Source of the DNA: Massilia sp. | Lineage (GTDB): Bacteria; Pseudomonadota; Gammaproteobacteria; Burkholderiales; Burkholderiaceae_D | Length of the DNA: 64,000 nt | NCBI GenBank assembly: GCA_025359245.1 | Contig: JANYGW010000150.1 | Span: 25,165 to 89,164 of the forward strand | Direction of reading: 5' to 3' | In this document: positions 17,376 to 26,366 of the stretch, in pieces | How positions within the stretch are numbered: the stretch's first letter is position 1 | How the letters are laid out: the number at the start of each line of letters is the position of its first letter | Translations under genes and position numbers: made by a program | The notes under the pieces: model-generated | Told to the model about the DNA's origin: nothing | The model's database searches: none | Seen by the model: the letters and a program-made list of their open reading frames with translations, nothing else

Positions 17376-18428
17376 ATGAAAAAATCTCTTCTGGCTCTGG
17401 CACTTCTGGGCGCGTTCGCCGGCGTAGCACAAGCACAATCGGCAGTGGTCATCTACGGCAATGTGGACGCCGGCATGATCAAGCGTACCGACCAGTCGCT
17501 GGCCATCGGCAAGCGCGCCAACAACACCCTGGGCTTCAAAGGCACCGAAGACCTCGGCAACGGCCTGTCAGCAATTTTCCAACTGGAAATCCGCTATGAG
17601 CCGGACACCGGCACCACCGAAAGCGCCGTGCGTCCGCTGTTCCAGGGCCAGAGCCGGGTCGGCCTGTCCGGCGGCTTCGGCACCTTGCGCATCGGCCGCG
17701 GCCTGACCGCATTCCAGGAATCGGCAGTCGCTTTCGAGCCGTTCCATGGCATTCCTTCGCCAGCCGGTTTCGCGACCGACCTGGCCGTCGGCGGTTACAC
17801 CTCCGAGCCACTGGCACCAGCCGGCAACTCGATCAACCGCTTCTCGAACGCGCTCTGGTACAACTCGCCTGAATTCCTGGGCATCCAGATCAACACCACC
17901 ATCGCGTCGAAAGAAGCGCTCGGCAACACCGTGGCCATCCCAGGCCGCGGCATCAACGGCGGCCCGCAATACCTGATCAACGCGCCAGCGTCGGCCAATC
18001 CTTACTCGATCAGCGCAACCTGGAAAAATGGTCCTGGCGCCCTGATGCTGGCTGCCGAGCGCAACGCCATCGAATCGCAAGTGAAATCGGTTGCCGGTTA
18101 CGTGATGGTCAATCCTGACACCAAGCTGATGTTCTCGATCACCCGCCAGGACCAGTCGCACACCAAGGTCACCGACCAGGACACCAAATCGTGGCTGGTC
18201 GGCGCCAACTATACCATGGGCGCAGGCAAGTTCCTGGCCGGCTATGGCCAGAAGGATGCGGACGGCGCGGCCAAGGTCAAGCAGGCATCGGTAGGCTACG
18301 AGTACAGCCTGTCGAAGCGTACCTACGTGTACACCGACTTCTCGAACAAGAAAGGTGCACCAGCGATCGCACCGAGCACCAAAACCAGCATCAACCACCT
18401 CGATCTGGGTATCAACCACTCGTTCTGA
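17376..18428 (+). CDS. Gram-negative general porin (Porin_4 type)
   Basis: 350 residues from the ATG at 17376 with AAGGA eight bases upstream. The signal peptide ends at VAQAQ (about residue 20), followed by the typical betaproteobacterial porin opening SAVVIYGNVDAG. NTLGFKGTEDLGNGLSAIFQLE is the conserved second strand region, and the protein ends in the aromatic C-terminal residue F needed for outer-membrane insertion. It should form a 16-strand trimeric channel. A second porin gene follows in tandem. Pore selectivity cannot be read from sequence. Confidence 0.95.
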   Translation: MKKSLLALALLGAFAGVAQAQSAVVIYGNVDAGMIKRTDQSLAIGKRANNTLGFKGTEDLGNGLSAIFQLEIRYEPDTGTTESAVRPLFQGQSRVGLSGGFGTLRIGRGLTAFQESAVAFEPFHGIPSPAGFATDLAVGGYTSEPLAPAGNSINRFSNALWYNSPEFLGIQINTTIASKEALGNTVAIPGRGINGGPQYLINAPASANPYSISATWKNGPGALMLAAERNAIESQVKSVAGYVMVNPDTKLMFSITRQDQSHTKVTDQDTKSWLVGANYTMGAGKFLAGYGQKDADGAAKVKQASVGYEYSLSKRTYVYTDFSNKKGAPAIAPSTKTSINHLDLGINHSF

Positions 18429-18434
18429 TGAGCG

Positions 18435-18501
18435 CCGGGGCCAGCCCCGGTTCTGGATCTGACGTTCAGGGGCGAGCCAGGGGAAACCCTGCTTCGCCCC
18501 T
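18435..18501 (+). terminator. Two hairpins downstream of first porin
   Basis: CCGGGGC/GCCCCGG (18435-18450) lies seven bases past the stop. A longer hairpin at 18468-18501 pairs AGGGGCGA with TCGCCCCT and AGGG with CCCT around a GAAA tetraloop. Neither has a long T tract, so termination efficiency or an mRNA-stabilising role is uncertain. Confidence 0.5.
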
Positions 18502-18681
18502 AATTACGCCCGGAGCCACCTTGGCAAGCTGACTGGAACGGCAATGGTTTGTGTCATTTCCGCAACCCCTTTTGCATCGGCTCGCCGGCTTTCTGTACAA
18601 GCCAGGTGAACGATGGCATATTGTTCAAAAGCGAATTAGTACGCACGTTCGTTTTTACATAAAATTTATCCTGGAGACGCA

Positions 18682-19953
18682 ATGAAAACAAAATTACTCG
18701 CTGGTGTTATCGCTACCTGTTTTGCAGCCCCTGTGCTGGCCCAGTCCAGCGTTCAGATTTACGGTATTGCCGACGCCGGCATCATGAAAACCCAGGGCGA
18801 ATCTACCAAGATCGTCAGCGGGATCGCCGACGGTTCGCGTTTGGGCTTTAAAGGTACGGAAGACATCGGCGGTGGTTACAAGGCGATCTTCAACCTGGAA
18901 GCGCGTATCGAACTCGATACCGGCACCCAGACCCCTTCCCTGATCAACAACAACGACGGCCTGTACCTGCTCAAGGGCATGCAAAGCCTGCCAGCATCGA
19001 TCCGCGCCGGCCTGGCCGCGCAGCTCAAGGGCTTCGGCGTGGCCGCGGTCAATCCGGAAAAAGCGCTGTTCGACCGCACCGCGATGGTCGGCCTGATCAC
19101 CCCGGTCGGCGCCGTGCTGCTCGGCCGTATGTACACCCCTGGCTACGAAGTATTCGCCGCCGCCGACACGTTCGAAAACGGCACCGCCGGCGCATGGGGC
19201 GGCATCACCGGCGGCTCGGCCGGCTTCACCGCACTGGGCGCAGACATCCGCTCGCAGAAATCGATCCAGTACCGCATCGCCACCCCAAGCGGCTTCGGCG
19301 CTTCGCTGATGTACGGCGCGAAAAACTCGGGCTACCTGGGTCGCTACAACAAGTTCATGGGTTCGGCCGTCACCTACAAGGCCAACGGTTTCGACATCGG
19401 CCTTGGCCACAACCGCGGCTACGACCAGGACGACAACAAGAGCCTGACCACGACCACCATCGGCGGTTCGTACACGATGGGCGACTTCAAGTTCTTCGCC
19501 GGCTACCACGACCAGAAGAATCTCCACTCGGTGCTGCGCAAGGAATACATCGCGGCATGGGACAGCACCGTGGCGCCATCGCTGGCACCGCTGGGCGTAC
19601 CGACCGCAACGGCGCTGCGCAATGTGTTCGTGACCAACATCACCAACAATACCCAGATCGACGCCAACAGCGTCCAGATCGGTATGCACTACAAGATCGG
19701 CGCCGGCCGCATCATGGCATCGGTGGCACGCCAGAACGACCGTACCGCATCGAACAGCGACGCCACCCTGGTCGCCGTCGGTTACGACTACAACCTGTCC
19801 AAGCGCACCGACGTCTACACCGTGCTGGCCAACATCCGCAACAACAACGACGGCCAGTACACGCCTGGTGCCGCTGGTGCGCCAGGCGGCTTCGGCAAGG
19901 TCCCGGGCGAAGACACCCGCGCGGTCCAGGTCGGCATCCGCCACCGTTTCTGA
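18682..19953 (+). CDS. Gram-negative porin, second copy
   Basis: 423 residues with a signal peptide ending VLAQ (about residue 21) and the porin opening SSVQIYGIADAG. SRLGFKGTEDIGGGYKAIF matches the conserved strand region, and the C-terminus IRHRF ends in phenylalanine. It is about 70 residues longer than the upstream porin and carries long extra loops (for example around 95-125 and 280-320). GGAGA lies five bases before the ATG. An intrinsic terminator follows at 19974. The 250-bp gap and separate hairpins suggest that the two porins are independently expressed. Confidence 0.95.
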   Translation: MKTKLLAGVIATCFAAPVLAQSSVQIYGIADAGIMKTQGESTKIVSGIADGSRLGFKGTEDIGGGYKAIFNLEARIELDTGTQTPSLINNNDGLYLLKGMQSLPASIRAGLAAQLKGFGVAAVNPEKALFDRTAMVGLITPVGAVLLGRMYTPGYEVFAAADTFENGTAGAWGGITGGSAGFTALGADIRSQKSIQYRIATPSGFGASLMYGAKNSGYLGRYNKFMGSAVTYKANGFDIGLGHNRGYDQDDNKSLTTTTIGGSYTMGDFKFFAGYHDQKNLHSVLRKEYIAAWDSTVAPSLAPLGVPTATALRNVFVTNITNNTQIDANSVQIGMHYKIGAGRIMASVARQNDRTASNSDATLVAVGYDYNLSKRTDVYTVLANIRNNNDGQYTPGAAGAPGGFGKVPGEDTRAVQVGIRHRF

Positions 19954-19973
19954 CCGGCCTCCCGGCCACACCG

Positions 19974-19999
19974 AAAGACGCCTTCGGGCGTCTTTTTTT
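19974..19999 (+). terminator. Intrinsic terminator after second porin
   Basis: The stem AAAGACGCC/GGCGTCTTT encloses a TTCG tetraloop and runs straight into a seven-base T tract. This is a textbook rho-independent terminator. Confidence 0.95.
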
Positions 20000-20068
20000 A
20001 TGGGGCGCGCAGGCGCGTCTCGGTTAGAATTGCGCTTATCTCACAGACCGAACCGATCGAAGACCTCA

Positions 20069-20731
20069 ATGACCGCAACACTGGACTCCTCCGCCGTCGC
20101 CAGCTACCTGACCGACAATCCGAATTTCTTCGAAGAACACGCCGGCCTGCTGGGCCAGGTCCGTCTGTCCAGCCCGCTCACCGGCAAGGCCGTCTCGCTG
20201 CAGGAACGCCAGATGGAAGTGATGCGCGACAAATACAAGGCGCTCGAGCTGCGCATGTCCGAGCTGATCCGCCTGGCCCAGGACAATGCCACCATCGCCA
20301 ACAAGTTCCACGCCTGGACCCAGGGCCTGCTCAAGGCGCGCCTGCCGTCCGCCATGCCGGCCGCGCTGACCAAGGGCTTGCGCGACGGCTTCGCGGTGCC
20401 GCAGGTGACCTTGCGCCTGTGGGGCCTGGACGGCGCCCACGCCGACGCCTGGTACGTGGCCGGCGTGTCCGAGGATGCGCGCCTGTTCGCCAGCAGCCTG
20501 CTGGCGCCCTACTGCGGCAGCAACCACGACTTCGAAGCGGTGCGCTGGCTCGACGATGCCGCCAGCGTGGCCTCGACCGTGATCCTGCCGCTGCGCAGCG
20601 ACGGCAGCGCGTTCGGCCTGCTGATCATGGGTTCGCCCGACCCGGAGCGCTTCACCTCGACCATGGCGACCGACTTCCTGATCCACATCGGCGAGACCGC
20701 CAGCGCGGCGCTGGCCGCCCTGCGCGCCTAG
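20069..20731 (+). CDS. DUF484 family protein
   Basis: 220 residues. The N-terminal YLTDNPNFFEEHAGLL is the family hallmark. A coiled-coil segment (about 45-75) is followed by a GAF-like domain (about 90-215) with VILPLRSDGSAFGLLIMGSPDPERF. DUF484 proteins are commonly encoded directly before xerC, as here (7-bp gap), and lie downstream of dapF in many proteobacteria. A function in chromosome dimer resolution is not established; the link is positional. Confidence 0.9.
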   Translation: MTATLDSSAVASYLTDNPNFFEEHAGLLGQVRLSSPLTGKAVSLQERQMEVMRDKYKALELRMSELIRLAQDNATIANKFHAWTQGLLKARLPSAMPAALTKGLRDGFAVPQVTLRLWGLDGAHADAWYVAGVSEDARLFASSLLAPYCGSNHDFEAVRWLDDAASVASTVILPLRSDGSAFGLLIMGSPDPERFTSTMATDFLIHIGETASAALAALRA

Positions 20732-20738
20732 CACGCCC

Positions 20739-21683
20739 ATGGAGCGCGCCGCCAACGACGCAGCGCTGGCGCGCTACCTGTCCCAGCTGGCCACCCAGCG
20801 CCAGCTGTCCCCGCATACCGTGGCCGCCTACCGGCGCGACCTCGACCAGCTGGCCGCGCTCGTGCAGCACGCCGCCTGGAGCACGGTGGTACATGCCGAC
20901 ATCCGGCGCCTGGCCTCGAAGCTGCACGCGCAGTCGCTCAGCGCGCGCTCGATCGCGCGCAAGCTGTCCTCGTGGCGCGGCTTTTTCAACTGGCTGGCGC
21001 GCGACGCCGGCCTGCCCGCCAACCCGGTCGACGCGGTGCGCGCGCCCAAGCGCGCCCGCACGCTGCCGCGCGCACTGTCGGTCGACGACGCGGTGCACCT
21101 GGTCGGCACGCCCTCGCACGCGCACACCAGCCCGGAGCCGGCCGACCTGTGCAACCGCGCCATGTTCGAACTGATGTATTCGAGCGGGCTGCGGGTGTCG
21201 GAACTGGCCGGCCTCGACGCCGCCTACAGCAAGGGCGAGGGCAGCCTGCCCGCCTCGCTCGGCTGGATCGACCTGGCCGCGCGCGAGGTGCTGGTCACCG
21301 GCAAGGGCAACAAGAAGCGCACCGTGCCGGTCGGCAGCCACGCGCTCGACGCGCTGGCAGCCTGGCTGGCCGTGCGCCCGCCGGCCGCCGACGGCTCGCA
21401 GGCGCTGTTCCTGTCGAACCGCGCGACGCGCATTTCGGCGCGCGTGATCCAGCTGCGCCTGAAGGCCCACGCGCTGCGGGTCGGCACCGCCGTCAACGTC
21501 CACCCGCACGTGCTGCGCCATTCGTTCGCCTCGCACGTGCTGCAGTCCTCGGGCGACCTGCGCGCGGTGCAGGACATGCTGGGCCACGCCAGCATCACCT
21601 CGACCCAGGTGTATACCGCGCTCGACTTCCAGCATTTGTCGGCCGTGTACGACCAGGCGCACCCGCGCGCGAAATCCAAATAG
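20739..21683 (+). CDS. xerC: Site-specific tyrosine recombinase XerC
   Basis: 314 residues. The N-terminal SAM-like core-binding domain (about 8-95) has SPHTVAAYRRDL. The catalytic domain carries the full set: Arg152, Lys189, His257, Arg260, His283 and the nucleophile Tyr292 (in STQVYTALD). With XerD it resolves chromosome dimers at dif. The DUF484 gene just upstream supports XerC over a phage integrase. The start lies in the seven bases after the DUF484 stop. Confidence 0.95.
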   Translation: MERAANDAALARYLSQLATQRQLSPHTVAAYRRDLDQLAALVQHAAWSTVVHADIRRLASKLHAQSLSARSIARKLSSWRGFFNWLARDAGLPANPVDAVRAPKRARTLPRALSVDDAVHLVGTPSHAHTSPEPADLCNRAMFELMYSSGLRVSELAGLDAAYSKGEGSLPASLGWIDLAAREVLVTGKGNKKRTVPVGSHALDALAAWLAVRPPAADGSQALFLSNRATRISARVIQLRLKAHALRVGTAVNVHPHVLRHSFASHVLQSSGDLRAVQDMLGHASITSTQVYTALDFQHLSAVYDQAHPRAKSK

Positions 21684-21768
21684 CCGCGGCATCGGGCGCG
21701 CAGGCGTTGCCGGAGTGGCATGCCTGACGCCGGACTAGCATGATCGGCATCAAGTCAAGCGGACCCAA

Positions 21769-21809
21769 TTGGAAGCATTTGCCAAATTGCGGCATAATCG
21801 CTCGATTAT
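21769..21809 (+). promoter_or_regulatory. Promoter with palindromic operator candidate before COG0523 GTPase
   Basis: A -35-like TTGGAA (21769-21774) and a -10-like CATAAT (21793-21798) are separated by 18 bases. The perfect inverted repeat ATAATCG-CT-CGATTAT (21794-21809) covers the -10 element, the usual place for a repressor site. It lies 25 bp upstream of the start codon. The regulator is unknown; the sequence does not look like the Zur boxes I know. Confidence 0.45.
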
Positions 21810-21834
21810 TCGACGCTCCTGCCACCAGACCACC

Positions 21835-22890
21835 ATGTCCCTGATTCCCAGCACCATCCTGACCGGCTTTCTCGGCGCGGGCAAAACCACCCTGCTCAAC
21901 CGTATCCTGCGCGAGGATCACGGCCTGAAAATTGCCGTCATCGAGAACGAATTCGGCCAGGAAAATATCGACAACGAGATCCTGGTCCAGGACCGCGGCG
22001 AACAGATCGTCGAGATGAACAATGGCTGCATCTGCTGCACCGTGCGTGGCGACCTGATCGTGGCGCTGTCGGCGCTGGCGCAACAGCGCGCGGCCGGCCA
22101 GATTGCCTTCGACCGCATCATCATCGAAACGACCGGCCTGGCCAATCCGGGCCCGGTGGCGCAGACTTTTTTTGTCGACGAGGAAGTCGGCGCGCACTAT
22201 ATGCTCGACGCCATCCTGACCGTGGTTGACGCGCGCCACGCGATGGCCCAGCTCGACGAACACGAGGAAGCCCAGCGCCAGGTCGGTTTTGCCGACCGCC
22301 TGCTCATTTCCAAGACCGACCTGGTCGACGCCGGCCAGCTGGCGGCGCTGACGGCGCGCCTGCAGCGGATCAACCCGCGCGCGCCCGTCAGCCACGTCGA
22401 TTTCGGCCGCGCACCGATCGCCGAGCTGCTCGACATCAAGGGGTTCAACCTGAACGACAAGCTGGAAATCGACCCGGCCTTCCTGGACGCCGAGGACGCG
22501 CACGACCATGGCGACCACGGGCATGTGCACACCGACGCCTGCGAGCATGACCATGACCACGCGCACGCCGGGCTGGCCTCTGGCCACCACAGCGACGACA
22601 TCGCCGCCTTTGTGTTCAAGAGCGCACGGCCATTCGATCCGGTCCGCCTCGACGAGTTCCTCGGCTCCCTGGTGCAGGTATTCGGTCCGCGCATGCTGCG
22701 CTACAAGGGCGTGCTGCTGATGCAAGGGGCCGACCGCAAGGTCGTTTTCCAGGGCGTGCACCAGATGATGGGCACCGATCTGGGCGCAAAATGGGGCGAA
22801 AACGAAGAACGTGGCAGCAAAATGGTATTTATTGGTAAAAATTTACCAAAAGATGTCTTTATCCGCGGATTGGAACAATGTTTGGTATAA
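21835..22890 (+). CDS. COG0523 (CobW/ZNG-type) metal-chaperone GTPase
   Basis: 351 residues. The P-loop GFLGAGKTT is at residues 10-18, the metal-binding CxCC motif is in NGCICCTVRGD, and the G4-like SKTD motif is near residue 160. A histidine-rich stretch (about 222-255, with HDHGDHGHVH and EHDHDHAHAG) should bind zinc or a similar metal. A C-terminal CobW_C domain follows. Family members hydrolyse GTP to load metals into target proteins, some under zinc limitation. The next gene encodes a DksA lacking three of four zinc ligands, a pairing worth noting. The start is the ATG before SLIPSTILTGF. Confidence 0.92.
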   Translation: MSLIPSTILTGFLGAGKTTLLNRILREDHGLKIAVIENEFGQENIDNEILVQDRGEQIVEMNNGCICCTVRGDLIVALSALAQQRAAGQIAFDRIIIETTGLANPGPVAQTFFVDEEVGAHYMLDAILTVVDARHAMAQLDEHEEAQRQVGFADRLLISKTDLVDAGQLAALTARLQRINPRAPVSHVDFGRAPIAELLDIKGFNLNDKLEIDPAFLDAEDAHDHGDHGHVHTDACEHDHDHAHAGLASGHHSDDIAAFVFKSARPFDPVRLDEFLGSLVQVFGPRMLRYKGVLLMQGADRKVVFQGVHQMMGTDLGAKWGENEERGSKMVFIGKNLPKDVFIRGLEQCLV

Positions 22891-23025
22891 ACTATCCCGG
22901 TTTTGTGATGCGCGGCCTATCGACACCGGCTTGGATGACGCGCCAGGCTATCGTGCATTGCTGTTGTTTGACGACTGAATTGCCAACACGCCATAGCGGC
23001 GAGGGGAAGACATCGGGATGGCAAT

Positions 23026-24159
23026 ATGAAGGACACTGTGACGAAATCGGCCAAGAAACCAGGCAGCCCGGCAGTGGCCGCCGCCGCGCGCAAGACCGGC
23101 GTGGTCAAGGCTGTCGCGACGGCGCTGGCTAAAAAAATCGCCGGTGCGCTGGCGCCCAAGGCCAAGCCGGCTGCCAAGGCCAAGGCCGCCGCGCCGGCAG
23201 TAAAAAAAGCGGCCGCCAAGCCGGCCGCGAAAGCGGCGAGCAAGGCCGCGGCGCCAATGAAAACGGCTGCCGCCAAGCCGGCCGTCAAGGCAGCGCCAAA
23301 AAAAGCGGCCGTCAAGACCGTCGCCAAGGAAGCGCCTAAGCCGGCCGCCAAGGCGGCGCCGAAACCGGCAACGAAAGCAGCTGCAAAACCGGCGCCGAAG
23401 CCGGCAACGAAGCTAGCAATGCCAGCGGCAACCAAGGCAGCACCAAAAAAGGCAGCGCCCGCGGCCGCGGCACCCAAGGCAGCGAGCAAGACGCTCAAGG
23501 CGGTGGCGGCAACAGCGCCGCTTGCGGCCGTGAAAACGCAGCACAAGCCGGCGCCGCAAGCGCCCGCGGCAGGCACGAAAAAGACGGTGGAACAGCAGGC
23601 CGTCAAGGCAGGTGAAACAGGCGAGCGTCCCGCTGCAGTTGGCAGTGGCGCCGCCGAGTTAGCTGATAAAATGAAAACCTCTGTCGTATCGAAGGTAAGT
23701 GAAGTCATGACCAAAACAACTAAATCGACCGCAGCGCCAAATACCGATGGCCGTGTCATCTCCGAAGATGAAATCCGGGCCATGGGCGAGAAAGACTACA
23801 TGAATCCGGCGCAGCTGGCCTTTTTCAAGGCGCGCCTGCAGCAGCTTGAAAAAGACCTGCTCAAGAATGCCGGCGAGACCACCGAACACCTGCGCGAAAC
23901 CGTGCTGGTGCCCGATCCGGCCGACCGCGCGACCATCGAAGAAGAACACGCGCTCGAGCTGCGCACCCGCGACCGCGAGCGCAAGCTGCTCAAGAAGGTG
24001 CAGCAGTCGATCGCGGCCATCGACGGCGGCGACTACGGCTGGTGCGAAGAGACGGGCGAGCCGATCGGCATCCCGCGCCTGATCGCGCGTCCGACCGCCA
24101 CGCTGTCGCTCGAAGCGCAGCAGCGGCGCGAACTGAAACAAAAGCTGTACGGCGATTGA
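23026..24159 (+). CDS. dksA: DksA with a long histone H1-like N-terminal extension
   Basis: 377 residues. The last 150 (from Met228, ATG at 23707) are a typical betaproteobacterial DksA, which binds the RNA polymerase secondary channel and works with ppGpp. The coiled-coil tip DPADRAT is intact, and AMGEKDYMNPAQLAFFKARL precedes it. The zinc-finger region keeps one cysteine (WCEET) and replaces the other three by Thr, Ser and Ala, so zinc is probably not needed. Residues 1-227 are almost only Ala, Lys and Pro in KPAAKA-type repeats, like the tails of H1-like or AlgP-like nucleoid proteins. An in-frame internal start at 23707, preceded by AAGTGAAG, could yield the short standard form. Whether both are made cannot be told here. 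Confidence 0.9.
   Translation: MKDTVTKSAKKPGSPAVAAAARKTGVVKAVATALAKKIAGALAPKAKPAAKAKAAAPAVKKAAAKPAAKAASKAAAPMKTAAAKPAVKAAPKKAAVKTVAKEAPKPAAKAAPKPATKAAAKPAPKPATKLAMPAATKAAPKKAAPAAAAPKAASKTLKAVAATAPLAAVKTQHKPAPQAPAAGTKKTVEQQAVKAGETGERPAAVGSGAAELADKMKTSVVSKVSEVMTKTTKSTAAPNTDGRVISEDEIRAMGEKDYMNPAQLAFFKARLQQLEKDLLKNAGETTEHLRETVLVPDPADRATIEEEHALELRTRDRERKLLKKVQQSIAAIDGGDYGWCEETGEPIGIPRLIARPTATLSLEAQQRRELKQKLYGD
23134..23590 (+). repeat. Low-complexity Ala/Lys/Pro-coding repeat region
   Basis: Short irregular repeats of the codons for K-P-A-A-K-A and related words fill this stretch. Near-identical blocks such as AAGCCGGCAACGAA occur more than once around 23360-23412. Such arrays change length easily by slippage or recombination. 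Confidence 0.75.
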
Positions 24160-24184
24160 GTCGCGTCCGTTTCAGCGATCGGGA

Positions 24185-24217
24185 AAAGCATGCGGCGCGA
24201 GTCGCGTGCTTTTTTTG
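24185..24217 (+). terminator. Intrinsic terminator after dksA
   Basis: AAAGCATGCG pairs with CGCGTGCTTT (one G-T wobble) and is followed by a T tract. It ends the dksA transcript, so the STAS-type gene downstream needs its own promoter. The rest of 24218-24399 shows no gene. Confidence 0.85.
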
Positions 24218-24399
24218 TTTTCGGTCACGCTGCGGTGCCGACGTAAACCTTGCCTATGAGCTACACTAGCGCCTTGGGGCATGCAGATGTGAGCGCGTGA
24301 CTCCTGACGGCACGCGTGCTACCGTGCTAAGGTGTCGCAACGTGCGCAGAGCCAGTCTGCGCACCGCGGCCAGGCAGACCGAACGAAACAGGGAATGAC

Positions 24400-25725
24400 G
24401 TGGGAATTTTCTCCATTTTCAAGGGAAAAAATAACAAACCGGGTGGTGTCGAGGCACCGCCCGAATCGCGCCTGCGCGGCGAACCGTCACGCCTGATCCT
24501 CGACGGCGACGCCGAGCGCGCGCGCCAGCGCGAAATCGCGCGCGCCACCGCCGCCAAGATCGACGCCATCGAATCGGCCATGGCCGACGACATTTTCAAT
24601 ACCCCCGAGCCGGCCTGGGGCAGCGGCGCGCGGCGCGGCCGTCCGGGCGCGGCCAACCGTCCCGACGAAGCCGGCGACACGCTGCCGATGCTGGAGATGC
24701 AAACGACCGAGCTGCTGGCCGACGACAGCATGCCGGACGCCCCCGTGTATGCGCAGACCGCGCCGATCATCGAAGAAATCGCCATCATGTTCGCCAACGA
24801 CCAGATGGCCGTGGCCGAGCAGATGCTGCTGGAAAGCCTGCGCGACGTCGGGCGCACCGACCGCACCGTCTGGTGGATGCTGTTCGACCTGTACCAGGTC
24901 ATGGGCCGCCAGGACGAATTCGACAACGTGGCGATCGATTACGCCAGCCAGTTCGAAACCTCGCCGCCGACCTGGGCCCCGCCCCAGGTGGTCGGCGCGG
25001 ACGAGGTGCCGTTCGCCGGCGTGACCCCGACCGAAGTGTTCGCCGGCGTGCTCGACGCCCAGGTCGCGCCGCGCCTGACGCGCTTGCTGCAACTGGCCGA
25101 CAGCAACCAGGTGCTGCGCCTCGAATTCGGCCGCATCCAGGATGTCACGCCCGAAGGCTGCCAGCTGATGCTCGACACGCTGACCGCGCTGCGCAAGCGC
25201 GAACGCGAACTGATCGTGGCCGGCGCCACCGAGCTGTCCGAGCTGGTGCGCTCGACCATCGCGATCGGCCAGCGCGACGCGTCCGAGGCGCCGTGGCTGC
25301 TGCTGCTGGCCCTGCTGCAACTGCTGAACCGCGAAAAGGATTTCGAGGAAACGGCGATGGATTACTGCGTCACCTTCGAGGTCTCGCCGCCGTCGTTCGA
25401 AACGCCGCAGAACGTGGCCACCACCAACACCATCACGGCGCCGACCGGCACCGAATGCTTCATGCTGCCGGCCGTCATCAACAGCGGCGCCAATGCGCTG
25501 TTCGACGCGATCGACGCCTACGCGGCGCACGCCCCGACCCTGATGATCGACTGCTCGCGCCTGGCGCGGGTCGATTTCGGCGCCGCCAGCGCCATGCTGA
25601 ACCGGCTGCGCCCGATCGCGGCGCAGAAAAAAATCGAGTTCCGCGACATGAACCATCTGGTCGCGGCGCTGTTCAAACTCCTGAGCTACGCCGACGTCGC
25701 CCGCCTGTTTCCGCACAAATACTGA
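24400..25725 (+). CDS. STAS-domain-like protein of unknown function
   Basis: 441 residues starting with GTG at 24400, with AGGGA six bases upstream. The N-terminal 100 residues look disordered and basic/acidic mixed. A helical repeat-like region occupies about 120-190. Two related halves then appear, each with a xxSPPxxxxPQ turn ([12 protein letters not shown] and [12 protein letters not shown]) followed by a STAS-like fold; the second contains [24 protein letters not shown], typical of anti-anti-sigma-like domains. The protein is cytoplasmic. It lies between dksA and hslV, as in related genomes. Role unknown. Confidence 0.72.
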   Translation: MGIFSIFKGKNNKPGGVEAPPESRLRGEPSRLILDGDAERARQREIARATAAKIDAIESAMADDIFNTPEPAWGSGARRGRPGAANRPDEAGDTLPMLEMQTTELLADDSMPDAPVYAQTAPIIEEIAIMFANDQMAVAEQMLLESLRDVGRTDRTVWWMLFDLYQVMGRQDEFDNVAIDYASQFETSPPTWAPPQVVGADEVPFAGVTPTEVFAGVLDAQVAPRLTRLLQLADSNQVLRLEFGRIQDVTPEGCQLMLDTLTALRKRERELIVAGATELSELVRSTIAIGQRDASEAPWLLLLALLQLLNREKDFEETAMDYCVTFEVSPPSFETPQNVATTNTITAPTGTECFMLPAVINSGANALFDAIDAYAAHAPTLMIDCSRLARVDFGAASAMLNRLRPIAAQKKIEFRDMNHLVAALFKLLSYADVARLFPHKY

Positions 25726-25765
25726 CCTTCGCGTCGCCCGCATTGCCGCCGTCGCTCACGTCACG

Positions 25766-25801
25766 CTTGCAATTTGCGTTTGCACCCCCACGTTTTGGGG
25801 G
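25766..25801 (+). promoter_or_regulatory. Predicted sigma-32 heat-shock promoter of hslVU
   Basis: CTTGCAA (25766-25772) and CCCCACGT (25786-25793) are spaced by 13 bases and resemble the sigma-32 consensus CTTGAA / CCCCATNT. hslVU is a classical heat-shock operon. A small hairpin CCCCCA/TGGGGG (25785-25801) overlaps the -10 region. The start codon is 28 bp beyond. Confidence 0.6.
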
Positions 25802-25820
25802 AGTTAACTATGAGGCGGAT

Positions 25821-26366
25821 ATGGAACAATTTCACGGCACCACCATCCTGTGCGTACGGCGCGGATCGCAAGTCGCGCTCGGCGGCGACGGCCAGGTCAC
25901 GCTCGGCAACATTGTCATGAAGGGCACGGCGCGCAAGGTGCGCAAGCTGTACCAGGGCAAGGTCCTGTGCGGCTTCGCCGGCGGCACCGCCGACGCCTTC
26001 ACCCTGCTCGACCGCTTCGAAGGCAAGCTCGAAAAGCACCAGGGCAATTTGCTGCGCGCCTCGGTCGAACTGGCCAAGGACTGGCGCACCGACCGCGTGC
26101 TGCGCCGGCTCGAGGCGATGCTGCTGGTGGCCGACCACGAATCGACGCTGGTCATCACCGGCAACGGCGACGTGCTCGAACCGGAAGACGGCATCGGCGC
26201 GATCGGCTCGGGCGGCGTGTACGCCCAGTCGGCCGCCAAGGCGCTGCACGAAAACACCGACTTGTCGCCCTACGACATCATCAAGAAGTCGCTGACCATC
26301 GCCGGCCAGCTGTGCATCTATACCAATATGTCGCACATCATCGAAACCCTGGACACGCCATCATGA
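25821..26366 (+). CDS. hslV: HslV, proteolytic subunit of HslUV protease
   Basis: 181 residues. The threonine protease nucleophile is in [11 protein letters not shown]; as in other betaproteobacteria a six-residue leader (MEQFHG) precedes the first of the two threonines and is expected to be removed. The [10 protein letters not shown] stretch and the C-terminal [11 protein letters not shown] are family features. Twelve subunits form two rings capped by HslU. The stop overlaps the hslU start (ATGA). Confidence 0.97.
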   Translation: MEQFHGTTILCVRRGSQVALGGDGQVTLGNIVMKGTARKVRKLYQGKVLCGFAGGTADAFTLLDRFEGKLEKHQGNLLRASVELAKDWRTDRVLRRLEAMLLVADHESTLVITGNGDVLEPEDGIGAIGSGGVYAQSAAKALHENTDLSPYDIIKKSLTIAGQLCIYTNMSHIIETLDTPS

